Origin: Streptomyces sp. 1222.5
GTDB lineage: Bacteria; Actinomycetota; Actinomycetes; Streptomycetales; Streptomycetaceae
DNA length: 64,000 nt
Reading direction: 5' to 3'
Assembly (NCBI RefSeq): GCF_900105245.1
Contig: NZ_FNSZ01000001.1
Coordinates: 868,001 to 932,000, forward strand
Shown: one piece after another, positions 1-8,606 of the stretch
Layout: the number at the start of each line of letters is the position of its first letter
Position numbering within the stretch: position 1 is the first letter of the stretch
Notes under the pieces: model-generated
Told to the model about the DNA's origin: nothing
The model's database searches: none
The model's input: only the letters and a program-made list of their open reading frames with translations
Translations under genes and position numbers: made by a program

Positions 1-921
1 CGGCAGGCCCTTGAGCCGTTCGGCGGCGCGGGCGACGGCGGCCCGGTGTGTCTCGGAGTCGCGGTGGCGGGCGAGGGCGTCCAGGGTGTCGCGGAGGGTG
101 AACGGCACCTCGGGAAGCCGGTGGCCGTCGTCCGTGTACGCCTGCCACCAGTGGCGCAACAGCAGATCGGTGCCGTGGGCGTCGGTGACCGTGCCGTCGA
201 GGCTGAGGTGCACCACGGCGCGTCCAGCGGGTTCCCGGCAGATCTCGACCTGGAACGGCGGCCACTGCCCGGGCGGGTACCGGTGGTGGGACAGCCGGCG
301 GCGGACGGCGGCCGCCTCGGTCTGAAGGGCGTCCGGGTCCGGGGTCTCGTGGACGGCGGGCTCGGGCACGTTCACGTGCTCCTGGACCCGCTGGTTGCGG
401 CCGACGCCGGTCAGGCGGAGGGCGTCGAAGTGCTCGACGAGCCGCTTCCAGGCCCGGGCGAGGCGGGGGGCGTCCAGTTCCCCGAAGGCGAACTCGTGGT
501 AGTGGTGGCAGCCGAGGGCGTCCGGGTCCAGCTCCGGGTACTTGCCGACGACGTACGCCTCCTGCATCGGGGTCGCCGGTGCCGGTTCGTACCGCGACTC
601 CGGGGCCGCGACCACGTCCAGCGGGCCGGAGCCGCCGGCGGACTCCTCGCCCGTGTCCCGGTCGATCCAGGCGGCGAGGTCGCGCGGGGTGCGGCAGTCC
701 AGGAGTCTGGAGAGGGGCACCTCGATCCCGAACTCCGTCTCGATGTCCAGCATCAGGCGTACGGCGGCGAGCGAGGAGAGTCCGGCGTCGGCGAGTTCGC
801 CGTCCGGGTCCAGTGGGCGGCCCTGGGCGACCAGCGGTTCCAGGATGCCGAGCAGCCGCTCACAGGTTGCGCTGGCGGTCACCTCGGCGGATGACGCGGT
901 GACGGGCTCCGCGGGCTTCAA
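1..921 (-). CDS. NRPS, N-terminal fragment: carrier protein then heterocyclization-like condensation domain
   Basis: Partial gene; it continues beyond the left edge. I read it directly on the minus strand: a TTG start at 921-919 with an AGGGGGG ribosome binding site just upstream, open for 307 codons. Residues about 18-85 are a carrier protein with the phosphopantetheine serine in DAGLSSLAAVRL. From about residue 120 a condensation-superfamily domain begins with TPMQEAYVVGK, which resembles the Cy1 motif (TxxQxAYxxGR) of heterocyclization domains, and later has D-GTVT-D, matching the DxxxxD of Cy domains rather than HHxxxDG. A Cy domain would make a thiazoline or oxazoline from Cys, Ser or Thr. 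It lies 42 bases downstream of the globin gene on the same strand, probably one operon. The carrier-first order implies loading in trans. The adenylation domain is not in the window, so no substrate can be given. Confidence 0.75.
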   Translation of the reverse strand, partial: MKPAEPVTASSAEVTASATCERLLGILEPLVAQGRPLDPDGELADAGLSSLAAVRLMLDIETEFGIEVPLSRLLDCRTPRDLAAWIDRDTGEESAGGSGPLDVVAAPESRYEPAPATPMQEAYVVGKYPELDPDALGCHHYHEFAFGELDAPRLARAWKRLVEHFDALRLTGVGRNQRVQEHVNVPEPAVHETPDPDALQTEAAAVRRRLSHHRYPPGQWPPFQVEICREPAGRAVVHLSLDGTVTDAHGTDLLLRHWWQAYTDDGHRLPEVPFTLRDTLDALARHRDSETHRAAVARAAERLKGLP

Positions 922-963
922 CGATCCCCCCTGGGTTCGGTGGTCGGTATCGGCAGGGCCGGT

Positions 964-1401
964 TCACCACTGCCAGCGGCCCAGTTCGGGGTACGGCGGC
1001 TGGAGCATGGGGTGGTTGTCGTCCTGCGACGCCTTGGTCGTGAAACCGGCCGCCTTCTCGACGTTGGCGGTGAACGCCTTGCGGAAGCGGTCGTCGTCGG
1101 GCAGCCCCACCGCGTCGGCGGACGCGAGCATCAGCGTGACGAACCGCTCGCTCATCTCCGGGGTGATCCGCATGCCGAGATGGGCCCGCAACAGGGCGAT
1201 GAATCCGCCGAGTTCCCCGGTGTACCGGGCCGGACCGCCGAGCATCTCGGTGAAGAACGCCGCCAGGTGGTCGGCGTGGTCCGGTGAGCCGGCGCGGAAC
1301 AGAGGTGCCAGCAGCGGGTCGTCGAGCACCGTGTGGTGGAAGTGCTCCGCGAACCGGCGCAACGCCTTCTCACCGCCGACGTGTTCGTACATCGTCGTCA
1401 T
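964..1401 (-). CDS. truncated hemoglobin (group II-like)
   Basis: 145 residues starting at the ATG (MTTMYEHVGG) that has GGAGGG seven bases upstream; a longer reading from 1482 has no ribosome binding site. The sequence has the 2-on-2 globin pattern: an N-terminal YEHVGGEKALRRFAEHFH segment, proximal helix region GGPARYTGELGGF, and AHLGMRITPEMSERFV, in which the His of AHLGM is the expected proximal heme ligand. Such proteins bind heme and O2 or NO in the cytoplasm. It sits between a LanC-like gene and an NRPS gene on one strand, so a redox or oxygen-supply role in that pathway is possible but is only inferred from position. Confidence 0.88.
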   Translation of the reverse strand: MTTMYEHVGGEKALRRFAEHFHHTVLDDPLLAPLFRAGSPDHADHLAAFFTEMLGGPARYTGELGGFIALLRAHLGMRITPEMSERFVTLMLASADAVGLPDDDRFRKAFTANVEKAAGFTTKASQDDNHPMLQPPYPELGRWQW

Positions 1402-1548
1402 GGATCCGCCCTCCCGTGTGCCGCTCGACCAGCGGGGACGGTACGCCGGGGCACCTGGCCCCGGCTGCTCAACTTTGTGCACCTCCGCAGGCGGGGGCGG
1501 CAGGCGGGGCGGACGGCGGGCCGAGCCGGCCGGGGGCCGCCGCTCCTG

Positions 1549-2874
1549 TCACGCGGTGGTGGCGCGCAGGCGCGCGGGCACGGCCCACCACTGGTCCGGG
1601 CGGTCCACCACCGGTGCGTCCGGTCCGGTCTCGACGAAGCGGGCGAGACGGAGCAGGTACGCCGCGATGCCCGCCGCGCCCTGCATCCACGCGGTGCCCG
1701 GGGGCAGCAGCGGCGGGTCCCGGCGGTGTTCCAGGAAGCGCCAGCGCGTGCCCGTGTCGTCCCTGATCGCCCGTGTCACCAGCGCGTCGCCCATCGTGCG
1801 CGCGGCCCGCACCAGGGTGTCCGCCCGAGCGGGCGTCCCGCAGTCCTGTGCCGCGTCCAGCAGTACGTCCCCGACGCCCGCGGTTCCGCAGCAGCGGCCG
1901 TCGTTGTCCCAGAAGCCGGGGCGCAGTCGCTGCGGGACTCCGGAGGTCAGCAGCGAGGTCAGGCAGCGGTCCCGCAGCTCGCCGACCGGCAGGCCGGACA
2001 CCTCGGCGACGCCCGCGTGCGCCAGCGCGGCGAACAGGTGCGAGGTGCCCGCCGGGCCGTGGCACCAGGTGTAGGTCACCGGTTCCACGTCCCGCTTGGA
2101 GGGCGGGATGGTGTGCGGGACGACCAGGCCGCCGCCCTCCAACGAGCCCATGGACACCACGTGCCGGGCGCCTTCCACCGCCGCCTCGACGAAGTCCGCG
2201 CGGTCGAGCGCCACGCCGGCCACGGCGAGCGCCGATGCCACTCCGGCGGTGCCGTGCGAGTAGTTCGGGCACTTCGAGGTGGCGCCCGGGGCGATGCCCC
2301 AGTCCAGGCCGGCCTCGGTGCGGTCGGCCACGCGCAGCAGCGCCTCGCAGCCCGTCGTCGCGATGGCCTCCGCGGATTCACCGCCCGCCCACACCGCCGT
2401 CAGCACCACTCCGGCGTTGCCCATGACGATGTCGTTGAGGGGGGCGTCGGAACCGGGTTCGAATTCGAGCGTGGTCCGCCACCCGTCGGGGGTCGCCAGG
2501 TGGGCCAGCCGCCGCAGGGCGACCGACTCCGTGCCCGGGGCCAGCAGCCTGAGTGCCATGGCGTCGCCCGCCAGGCCGTCGTAGAGGGACGGTTCGGCTC
2601 GGTGCGCGGCCTGAGCCGACAGCCGGGAGACGATTCCGTCCGCCAGGCTCCGCTCGCCCGCCGTCGGTTCCCGGTACCGCGCGATCTCCGCCAGCACCGG
2701 GGCGAGGCCCGCGATTCCCGCGTACAGCGTGTCGCGGTCCGGCGCCGGTGCCCCGGGCGCGCCGTCCTCCGGGACGATCTCGGGCAGCCAGGGGCCGTCG
2801 TCCTCGCGGATCTGCCGCAACACCCATGCCCAGGCGCTCTCGCCCAGTTCCCGGTACACCTCGTTCGCCGCCAC
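1549..2874 (-). CDS. stand-alone LanC-like cyclase with CCG zinc motif
   Basis: 441 residues, the usual length for LanC proteins (alpha/alpha toroid). Visible motifs in order: SLYDGLAG (about 97-103), NYSHGTAG (204-211), TWCHGPAG (269-276, Cys271) and GRCCGTAG (327-334, Cys328 and Cys329). In nisin cyclase the zinc ligands are Cys, Cys, His; here the third position is Cys, giving the three-cysteine CCG type known from the promiscuous cyclase domain of ProcM. LanC enzymes add cysteine thiols to dehydroamino acids. I found no lanthipeptide precursor or LanB/LanM dehydratase within the window, so the substrate is unknown; orphan LanC-like proteins are common in Streptomyces. It is upstream of the globin and NRPS genes on the same strand. 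Confidence 0.85.
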   Translation of the reverse strand: MAANEVYRELGESAWAWVLRQIREDDGPWLPEIVPEDGAPGAPAPDRDTLYAGIAGLAPVLAEIARYREPTAGERSLADGIVSRLSAQAAHRAEPSLYDGLAGDAMALRLLAPGTESVALRRLAHLATPDGWRTTLEFEPGSDAPLNDIVMGNAGVVLTAVWAGGESAEAIATTGCEALLRVADRTEAGLDWGIAPGATSKCPNYSHGTAGVASALAVAGVALDRADFVEAAVEGARHVVSMGSLEGGGLVVPHTIPPSKRDVEPVTYTWCHGPAGTSHLFAALAHAGVAEVSGLPVGELRDRCLTSLLTSGVPQRLRPGFWDNDGRCCGTAGVGDVLLDAAQDCGTPARADTLVRAARTMGDALVTRAIRDDTGTRWRFLEHRRDPPLLPPGTAWMQGAAGIAAYLLRLARFVETGPDAPVVDRPDQWWAVPARLRATTA

Positions 2875-3010
2875 GCGGTCACGCTACAGCGCGTGCGTGG
2901 TGCTTCCTGAGACCCGGGTCCCCCGTCTCCCGCCCACTCGACGGAACGAGCAGGTCATGGGCGAGGCCCCCTGCCGTGGCCGCGCGGCCGCCTCCCCCTA
3001 TGCTCCGGGC

Positions 3011-3856
3011 ATGAAGTTCTTCCGGTCCCGCGGCCGCGACGGCGCCGGGCAGGCCACGGAATCGCCGTTGATCCGGGCCATGACCCTGTATCAAGGCGGG
3101 AGTTACGCGGAGGCGGAGGCCGAGAGCCGCGCCGTGGCGGCCGCCCGGTCCGGGCTGCGCGACGACCCGTACGTGCCGCTGGCTCTGGGCATGGCCGCGC
3201 TGGCGGCGAATGCCCAGGGCCGCCATGCCGAGGCCGTCGCCGCGTACGGCGGGCTGCTGCCGGAGTTCGGCAGGATCCTCGGTGCCGCGCACCCGCAGAC
3301 CCTGAAGCTGCGCTCGGACCGGGCGCAGGCGCTGAGCGCGCTCGCCCGGTACGCGGAGAGCGAGGCCGAGTGCACGGCGTTGGCCAGGATCGCCCGCCGC
3401 GGCGCCGGCCCGCACATGGCCCTCCTGGCGGCGGCCGCCCGCAACGGACAGATCTTCGCCCTGAACGGCCTGGGCCGGCACACCGAGGCCGAGACCGTCG
3501 CCCGGGAAGCCCTGGCCGCCCACGGCGACCGGGACAGGTTCCGCCTCGTCCTGCTGCTCGGTCTGGCCCGCAGCCTGAACGGCCAGGGCCGGCACACCGA
3601 GGCGCTCGCCGAGGCCGGGCGCGCCGACGAGCTGCGCCGCGGCCTGCCCGAGGGCGAGGGACGCTCGGAGATCGGTGGTGTCGAACTGGCCTTCTCCACG
3701 GCTCTGTTCGGGCTGGGACGGGACGCCGAGGCCCGTACTCTGGCCGCTACGGCCCACGCCTCCTGCCTGGCCGCTTTCGGCCCGGACCACCGCCGCACCG
3801 TCGAGGCCCGGGAAGTTCTCGACCGCGCCGACACCCCTGACCGGCCCCACACCTGA
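3011..3856 (+). CDS. tetratricopeptide repeat protein
   Basis: 281 residues from ATG (MKFFRSRGRDG). The body is a run of helical repeats of TPR type, with recurring GRHAEA, GRHTEA and ARYAES turns at intervals of about 40 residues (roughly residues 25-265), resembling kinesin-light-chain-like TPRs of actinobacteria. There is no signal peptide or membrane segment, so it is probably a cytoplasmic protein-interaction scaffold. It is divergent from the LanC-like gene with 136 bases between them; the function cannot be stated further. An in-frame extension to 2729 overlaps the LanC gene and was not used. Confidence 0.75.
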   Translation: MKFFRSRGRDGAGQATESPLIRAMTLYQGGSYAEAEAESRAVAAARSGLRDDPYVPLALGMAALAANAQGRHAEAVAAYGGLLPEFGRILGAAHPQTLKLRSDRAQALSALARYAESEAECTALARIARRGAGPHMALLAAAARNGQIFALNGLGRHTEAETVAREALAAHGDRDRFRLVLLLGLARSLNGQGRHTEALAEAGRADELRRGLPEGEGRSEIGGVELAFSTALFGLGRDAEARTLAATAHASCLAAFGPDHRRTVEAREVLDRADTPDRPHT

Positions 3857-3927
3857 CCGCAACTTCCGACCGCGGGCACGCACTTCGGTGTGCGTGCCGC
3901 GCGCAGGCGCGTCTTCCGGACAACACA

Positions 3928-3954
3928 TTGACACGGCCCTGACAATTTTACGGT
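3928..3954 (+). promoter_or_regulatory. candidate promoter of the secreted protease
   Basis: TTGACA (3928-3933) and TACGGT (3949-3954) with a 15-base spacer, shorter than the usual 16-18. It lies about 100 bases before the GTG start at 4058 in an otherwise gene-free stretch (3857-4057). Confidence 0.4.
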
Positions 3955-4057
3955 TCCATGGCACTCTGCGTCACGCACGTCCGTCCATCCGCACCGTTCT
4001 TCGTTCCCCCACCCTGCCCGGACCCGACCAGTCCGGGCACGGCAGAAGGAGACCTGC

Positions 4058-5041
4058 GTGAGACGCCATCGCACTGCCGCGGGCACACTCTTGGCCGTCG
4101 GAGCCCTGTTCGCCGGCGGACTCGCCGGCGCCGGTGCCGCGGACGCGGCGCCCCGGCACACGGCCCACCGACCGTCCGCGGCGGTCCGCACCGCCCCGGC
4201 CGCCGAACAGCACCGGGCCCGCACCTTCTGGACCCCCGAGCGCATGCGCGGCGCCACCCCCCTCGATCTGCTGCTCACCCGGCAGGCCGCGAGGAGCCTG
4301 AAAACCCCGCACGCCGGGGCGAGCTCCACGACCGTCGCACCCACCGCCGCCCCCGCCTCCTTCCCGCAGGCCGGCGGACCGTGGACCGCCGGCGGCGCCG
4401 TCGTCCCGACCTCGGGGCGGGTGTTCTTCACCTTCCAGGGCCGCACCGCGTCCTGCACGGGCAACGCGGTGACCAGCCAGAACGCCAGCACCGTCATCAC
4501 TGCCGGGCACTGTGTGAAGTACCAGGGCAGCTGGCACACCAACTGGGTCTTCGTACCGGGCTACGACAACGGCAACGCCCCGTACGGTCAGTGGAGCGCG
4601 GCCAAGACCCTCACCACCCCGCAGTGGGAGGCGAGCGAGGACATCAACTACGACGTCGGCGCGGCGGTCGTGACCCCGCTGAACGGCCGGAACCTCACCT
4701 CGGTCGTCGGCGCCCAGGGCGTCCAGTTCAACGGCGGCTACAACAAGCAGATGTACTCCTTCGGCTTCCCGGCCGCGTCGCCGTACGACGGCACGAAGCT
4801 GATCTACTGCAGCGGCAACAGCTCCAAGGACTTCCTCTTCTCGCAGGACCACAGCCTCGGCTGCAACATGACCGGCGGGTCCAGCGGCGGCCCCTGGTTC
4901 ACCGGGTTCAGCGAGTCCGCCGGTACCGGGCTTCAGGTCTCCGTGAACAGCTTCGGCTACGTCTTCCTGCCCAACCGGATGTTCGGCCCGTACTTCGGAG
5001 ACGTCGTCAAGGCCCTGTACGACAAGGCACAGGCCGCCTAG
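4058..5041 (+). CDS. secreted trypsin-like (S1/V8-type) serine protease
   Basis: 327 residues from a GTG start with GAAGGAG seven bases upstream. A Sec signal peptide (MRRHRTAAG, a hydrophobic core, cleavage near ADA-A at residue 30-31) is followed by a propeptide-like region and a chymotrypsin-fold domain. The catalytic triad is visible: His151 in ITAGHCV, Asp199 in DINYDVGAAV, and Ser276 in TGGSSGGPW. Cys133/Cys152 and Cys251/Cys269 fit the two usual disulfides. It resembles Streptomyces extracellular peptidases related to glutamyl endopeptidase; cleavage specificity cannot be read. Its stop codon overlaps the stop codon of the convergent kinase gene. Confidence 0.9.
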   Translation: MRRHRTAAGTLLAVGALFAGGLAGAGAADAAPRHTAHRPSAAVRTAPAAEQHRARTFWTPERMRGATPLDLLLTRQAARSLKTPHAGASSTTVAPTAAPASFPQAGGPWTAGGAVVPTSGRVFFTFQGRTASCTGNAVTSQNASTVITAGHCVKYQGSWHTNWVFVPGYDNGNAPYGQWSAAKTLTTPQWEASEDINYDVGAAVVTPLNGRNLTSVVGAQGVQFNGGYNKQMYSFGFPAASPYDGTKLIYCSGNSSKDFLFSQDHSLGCNMTGGSSGGPWFTGFSESAGTGLQVSVNSFGYVFLPNRMFGPYFGDVVKALYDKAQAA

Positions 5042-6255
5042 CCGAGCCGGTCGAGGCGGCCACGCGGGGGCGAACTGTGCACTCCGGGACGGTACTTGGG
5101 AATCCGCGCGGTGATCTTCATGCCCGCCCCGACGCCGGTCTCGATCACGAGGCCGTGCTCGTCCCCGTAGACCTGCCGCAGCCGCTCGTCGACGTTGCGC
5201 AGCCCGATGCCCGACGAGGGGCTGCCCTCGCCGCGCAGGATCCGGCGGAGCCGGTCCGGCTCCATACCGACCCCGTTGTCCTCGATGACGATCCGGGCCA
5301 CCGCCCCCTCGTCCTGCGCGGCGATGGTGATCCGGCTGCGCTCGACGCTCTCCTCCAGTCCGTGTTTGACCGCGTTCTCCACCAGGGGCTGGAGGCACAG
5401 GAAGGGAACCGCCACGGGCAGCACCTCGGGGGCGATCTGCAGGGTCACCTCCAGGCGCTGCCCGAACCGGGCGCGCACCAGCTCCAGGAACTGCTCGACG
5501 GAGCGCAGTTCCTCCGCGAGGGTGGTGAACTCGCCGTGCCGACGGAACGAGTAGCGGGTGAAGTCGGCGAACTCCAGGAGGAGTTCACGGGCCCGCTCGG
5601 GGTCGGTGCGGACGAACGAGGCGATCGCCGCCAGCGAGTTGTAGATGAAGTGCGGGGAGATCTGCGCGCGCAGCGCCCGGATCTCCGCCTCGATCAGGCC
5701 GGTGCGGGCCCGGTCGAGGTCGGCGAGTTCGAGCTGTACCGAGACCCACCGCGCCACCTCCTCGGTGGCACGGACCACCGGGGCGGACTCCCTGACGCCC
5801 AGCACGACGAGGGCGCCGAGCACCCGCTGGTCGACGGTGAGCGGCGCGGCGGCGCCCCAGCGCACCGGGCAGTCCGGATCCCGGCAGTCGACGGTGAAGG
5901 TCCGCGTGCGGCCGGTGCCCAGCACCTGGCGGGCCCGGTCCAGGGCCGCCTCCTCGTGATGCCGGCCGGGGCCGTCCCAGGCCAGCGTCCGGTCCTCGGC
6001 GGTGAGCGCGAGGGCGGCCGTGCCGAACAGCGGACGGAGGCGGCGCACCGCCTTGCGCGCCGCGTCCTCGGTGAGTCCGGCGCGCAGCGGGGGCGCGGCC
6101 ACGGAAGCGGTGTGCAGGGTGTGGAAGGCCGCGCGCTCCACGGGCGTGCCGAGGTCCGCCCGCTCCTCGGCGGCCCGGCGCACCAGCAGCCGGCCGGTGG
6201 CGAGTCCCGCGGCGAACAGCAGGGCGCCGCCCGCGAGCAGGGCGAGCGCGATCAT
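5038..6255 (-). CDS. LytS/YehU-type sensor histidine kinase
   Basis: 405 residues. One N-terminal membrane helix (residues 2-20) is followed by a GAF-like region (about 45-160) and a HisKA_7TM-less LytS catalytic core. The phosphoacceptor is His202 in AQISPHFIYNSL, typical of the LytS/NatK class; the ATP-binding motifs are ENAVKHGLE and IEDNGVGM. The gene is the last of a four-gene minus-strand block (LytTR regulator, DUF485, SSS symporter, kinase), 34 bases after the symporter gene. In Enterobacteria and Corynebacterium, LytS/LytTR systems control uptake of pyruvate, acetate or similar carboxylates, so the kinase probably senses the substrate of the neighbouring transporter (inference). The C-terminal tail is Pro/Arg-rich. 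Confidence 0.88.
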   Translation of the reverse strand: MIALALLAGGALLFAAGLATGRLLVRRAAEERADLGTPVERAAFHTLHTASVAAPPLRAGLTEDAARKAVRRLRPLFGTAALALTAEDRTLAWDGPGRHHEEAALDRARQVLGTGRTRTFTVDCRDPDCPVRWGAAAPLTVDQRVLGALVVLGVRESAPVVRATEEVARWVSVQLELADLDRARTGLIEAEIRALRAQISPHFIYNSLAAIASFVRTDPERARELLLEFADFTRYSFRRHGEFTTLAEELRSVEQFLELVRARFGQRLEVTLQIAPEVLPVAVPFLCLQPLVENAVKHGLEESVERSRITIAAQDEGAVARIVIEDNGVGMEPDRLRRILRGEGSPSSGIGLRNVDERLRQVYGDEHGLVIETGVGAGMKITARIPKYRPGVHSSPPRGRLDRLG

Positions 6256-6289
6256 GCGGGGGCCTCCGGGGCGGTGGGCCGGCAGGTCG

Positions 6290-8038
6290 TCATGAGGTCG
6301 CTCCCGGCGGCTGGTGGGCGCCCCGCGCCGCGGCGCGCTCGGGCAGGTGGAGGCGGGCCATGGCCGCCTCGGTGCCGGCCGGGATCCGGTGCCGGGTGGC
6401 GAGCGAGACCAGGATCATGGTCAGGAAGCCGAGCGGCACCGACCACACGGCCGGCCAGGCGAGCAGGGTGTGCGCCCAGCCGTCCGCCAGTGGTCCGGCG
6501 ATGGTCAGGGCGACGGCGGTGAGGGCGCTGCCCCCGCCGGTGAGCAGGCCCGCGATCGCGCCGGGCGCGGTGAGTCCGCGCCACCAGATGCCGAGCACCA
6601 GCAGCGGGCAGAAGGACGAGGCGGCCACGGCGAAGGCCAGCCCCACGGCGTTGGCCACGGGCAGCCCGCTGACGGCCGCGCTGGCCGTGGTCGGCACGGC
6701 GATCGCCAGCAGCGTCGCCAGCCGGAAGTGGCGGACGCCCAGGGAGGGCAGGACGTCCTGGCTGAGCACGCCCGCGACGGACAGGGTGAGTCCGGACGCG
6801 GTGGACAGGAAGGCGGCGCAGGCACCGGCGGCGATCAGGGCGCCGAGGAGGTCGCCGACGACGCCTCCGACGAGGCGTTCGGACAGGACGAGGACGGCGG
6901 CGTCGGTGTTGCCGGTGAGGAGCAGGTCGGGGGCGTAGACACGGCCGAGGAGACCGTACAGGGGTGGCAGCAGGTAGAAGCCGCCGACCAGGGCGAGGAC
7001 GATCACGGTGGTGCGCCGGGCCGCGCGGCCGTCGGGGTTGGTGTAGAAGCGGACCAGTACATGGGGCAGTCCCATGGTGCCGAGGAAGGTCGCGCAGATC
7101 AGCCCGTACGTCGTGTACAGCGGGTGGTCGTCCCTGCCGCCGGACAGCGGGGTCGCCCAGCTGGAGGCGCCGGTGTGCCAGCCGCCGTCGGCGTCGCGCT
7201 CGGGTACCGGGGTGTCCGGCGGGAACCGCAGTGTCGTACCGGCCCGGACCTCGTGCACGCCCGGACCCAGCGACACGCGGCCGCCGTCGTGGCGCTCGTC
7301 GTCCACGGTGCCGGTCACGTCGGCGCGCAGCGGCTCCGCGATCCTGAGGCGGACGGTGCTGTCCACGGTGACCACGGTGTGCCGCCGGAAGGTCGGCGGC
7401 TCGTCCAGGGCCGCTCCGGGGCTCGGGTCGCCGTGCCAGGCGGCGGCCAGGAACAGCGCGGGCACCAGGAGCGCGGCCAGCTTCAGGCAGTACTGGAACG
7501 CCTGGACGAAGGTGATCCCGCGCATCCCGCCCGCCGCCACGGCCAGGGTGACGACGACCGCGACGAGCACGCCGCCCAGTTCTCTCGGTGCGCCGGTGAC
7601 CAGGCCCAGGGTGAGGCCGGCGCCCTGGAGCTGGGGCAGGAGGTAGAGCCAGCCGACGCCGACGACGAGCACGCTGGCCACGCGCCGCGCGGCCCTCGAC
7701 TCCAGGCGCGACTCGGCGAAGTCGGGCAGCGTGTAGGCGCCGGAGCGGCGCAGCGGGGCGGCGACGAACGCGAGGAGGACCAGGTAGCCGGCGGTGTACC
7801 CGACGGGGAACCACAGCATGTCGACGCCCTGGGCGGCGACGAGTCCGGCGATGCCGAGAAAGGAGGCCGCCGAGAGGTACTCGCCGCTGACGGCCATGGC
7901 GTTGAGGTACGGCGGCACGGTGCGGGAGGCGACGTAGAAGTCCGAGGTGGTGCGGGAGATGCGCAGTCCCGTCGACCCGATCACCAGGGTCGCGACGACC
8001 GCCGCGGACACGGCCACGATGCCGTACGTCTGGTTCAC
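6290..8038 (-). CDS. sodium:solute symporter (SSS family, acetate/pyruvate-type)
   Basis: 582 residues from GTG at 8038 (MNQTYGIVAV), chosen because GGAG lies eight bases upstream; a GTG at 8068 would add ten basic residues. About 13 hydrophobic segments are seen, with SSS hallmarks such as GEYLSAASFLGIAGL, LPQLQGAG, and CAAFLSTASGLTLSVAGVL. A hydrophilic insertion of about 120 residues (roughly 210-320) separates two membrane segments, as in ActP/MctC-like carriers of actinobacteria. With the DUF485 protein upstream it matches the yjcH-actP type pair. The likely cargo is a short monocarboxylate such as acetate, pyruvate or propionate; this is family knowledge, not visible in the sequence. 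Confidence 0.88.
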   Translation of the reverse strand: MNQTYGIVAVSAAVVATLVIGSTGLRISRTTSDFYVASRTVPPYLNAMAVSGEYLSAASFLGIAGLVAAQGVDMLWFPVGYTAGYLVLLAFVAAPLRRSGAYTLPDFAESRLESRAARRVASVLVVGVGWLYLLPQLQGAGLTLGLVTGAPRELGGVLVAVVVTLAVAAGGMRGITFVQAFQYCLKLAALLVPALFLAAAWHGDPSPGAALDEPPTFRRHTVVTVDSTVRLRIAEPLRADVTGTVDDERHDGGRVSLGPGVHEVRAGTTLRFPPDTPVPERDADGGWHTGASSWATPLSGGRDDHPLYTTYGLICATFLGTMGLPHVLVRFYTNPDGRAARRTTVIVLALVGGFYLLPPLYGLLGRVYAPDLLLTGNTDAAVLVLSERLVGGVVGDLLGALIAAGACAAFLSTASGLTLSVAGVLSQDVLPSLGVRHFRLATLLAIAVPTTASAAVSGLPVANAVGLAFAVAASSFCPLLVLGIWWRGLTAPGAIAGLLTGGGSALTAVALTIAGPLADGWAHTLLAWPAVWSVPLGFLTMILVSLATRHRIPAGTEAAMARLHLPERAAARGAHQPPGATS

Positions 8039-8087
8039 CCGGCGACTCCGGACGAGTGGCCGGCGCACGGCTCGGCGGCGGTCACCT

Positions 8088-8474
8088 TCAGGCCCTCCCG
8101 ACGAGGTCCCCGGCGTCCCGTTCGTTGCGTTCGGCGCGTACGACGTACCACCGGCCGATCAGCACGAGTGCGGGGTAGGCCGCCACGCCGAGGACGGCCC
8201 ACACGATCAGCGCCCGGCCCGGCCAGGGCGACTGCGCGGGCAGCGCCGTGAAGACGAGGGGCAGCAGTCCGATCACCGCGACGAGCAGCCCGAACGTGCC
8301 CATGGCCAGGCGGAGTTGGCGGCGCATCAAGGCCCGCAGGACCGCGGAGTCGACGGCGGACAGCTCCTCGCGCGCGCGGACCTCACGGGCGGCGCGGGAG
8401 GGCCCCTGGGCCGCGCGCGGGGTCCGCGGGGTCCAGGTGACGACTTCACGCCTGGGAGTCCCGGGAGCACTCAT
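8088..8474 (-). CDS. DUF485 family inner-membrane protein
   Basis: 128 residues with two membrane helices (about 60-80 and 90-110) and a basic, Pro-rich N-terminal tail. The RRQLRLAMGTFGLL segment before the first helix and the short C-terminal tail are typical of DUF485 (YjcH-like) proteins, which nearly always precede an SSS acetate-type symporter, as here (49 bases upstream of it). The role is unproven in the family; it is thought to be an accessory subunit of the transporter. Confidence 0.82.
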   Translation of the reverse strand: MSAPGTPRREVVTWTPRTPRAAQGPSRAAREVRAREELSAVDSAVLRALMRRQLRLAMGTFGLLVAVIGLLPLVFTALPAQSPWPGRALIVWAVLGVAAYPALVLIGRWYVVRAERNERDAGDLVGRA

Positions 8475-8606
8475 GCCGCAGCCTCCGACCCACGATGATC
8501 ACCGTTCGCAGTGGAGTGTACGCATCGCGAAATCCCCGGGGATAGGCCACGGCGCCGGCTCGGTCCCCGAATGTGACCTCCGCTCCCGTGCCGGACTCCC
8601 CCGGGA

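Noticed and set aside
1333..2910. Long plus-strand frame opposite the LanC-like gene
   Set aside because: Antisense shadow; the minus strand shows clear LanC motifs and normal codon use.
6314..8251. Long plus-strand open frame (645 codons) opposite the SSS transporter
   Set aside because: Shadow of the symporter gene: low-complexity Gly/Gln/Arg/Asp-rich protein, no motif, no ribosome binding site.
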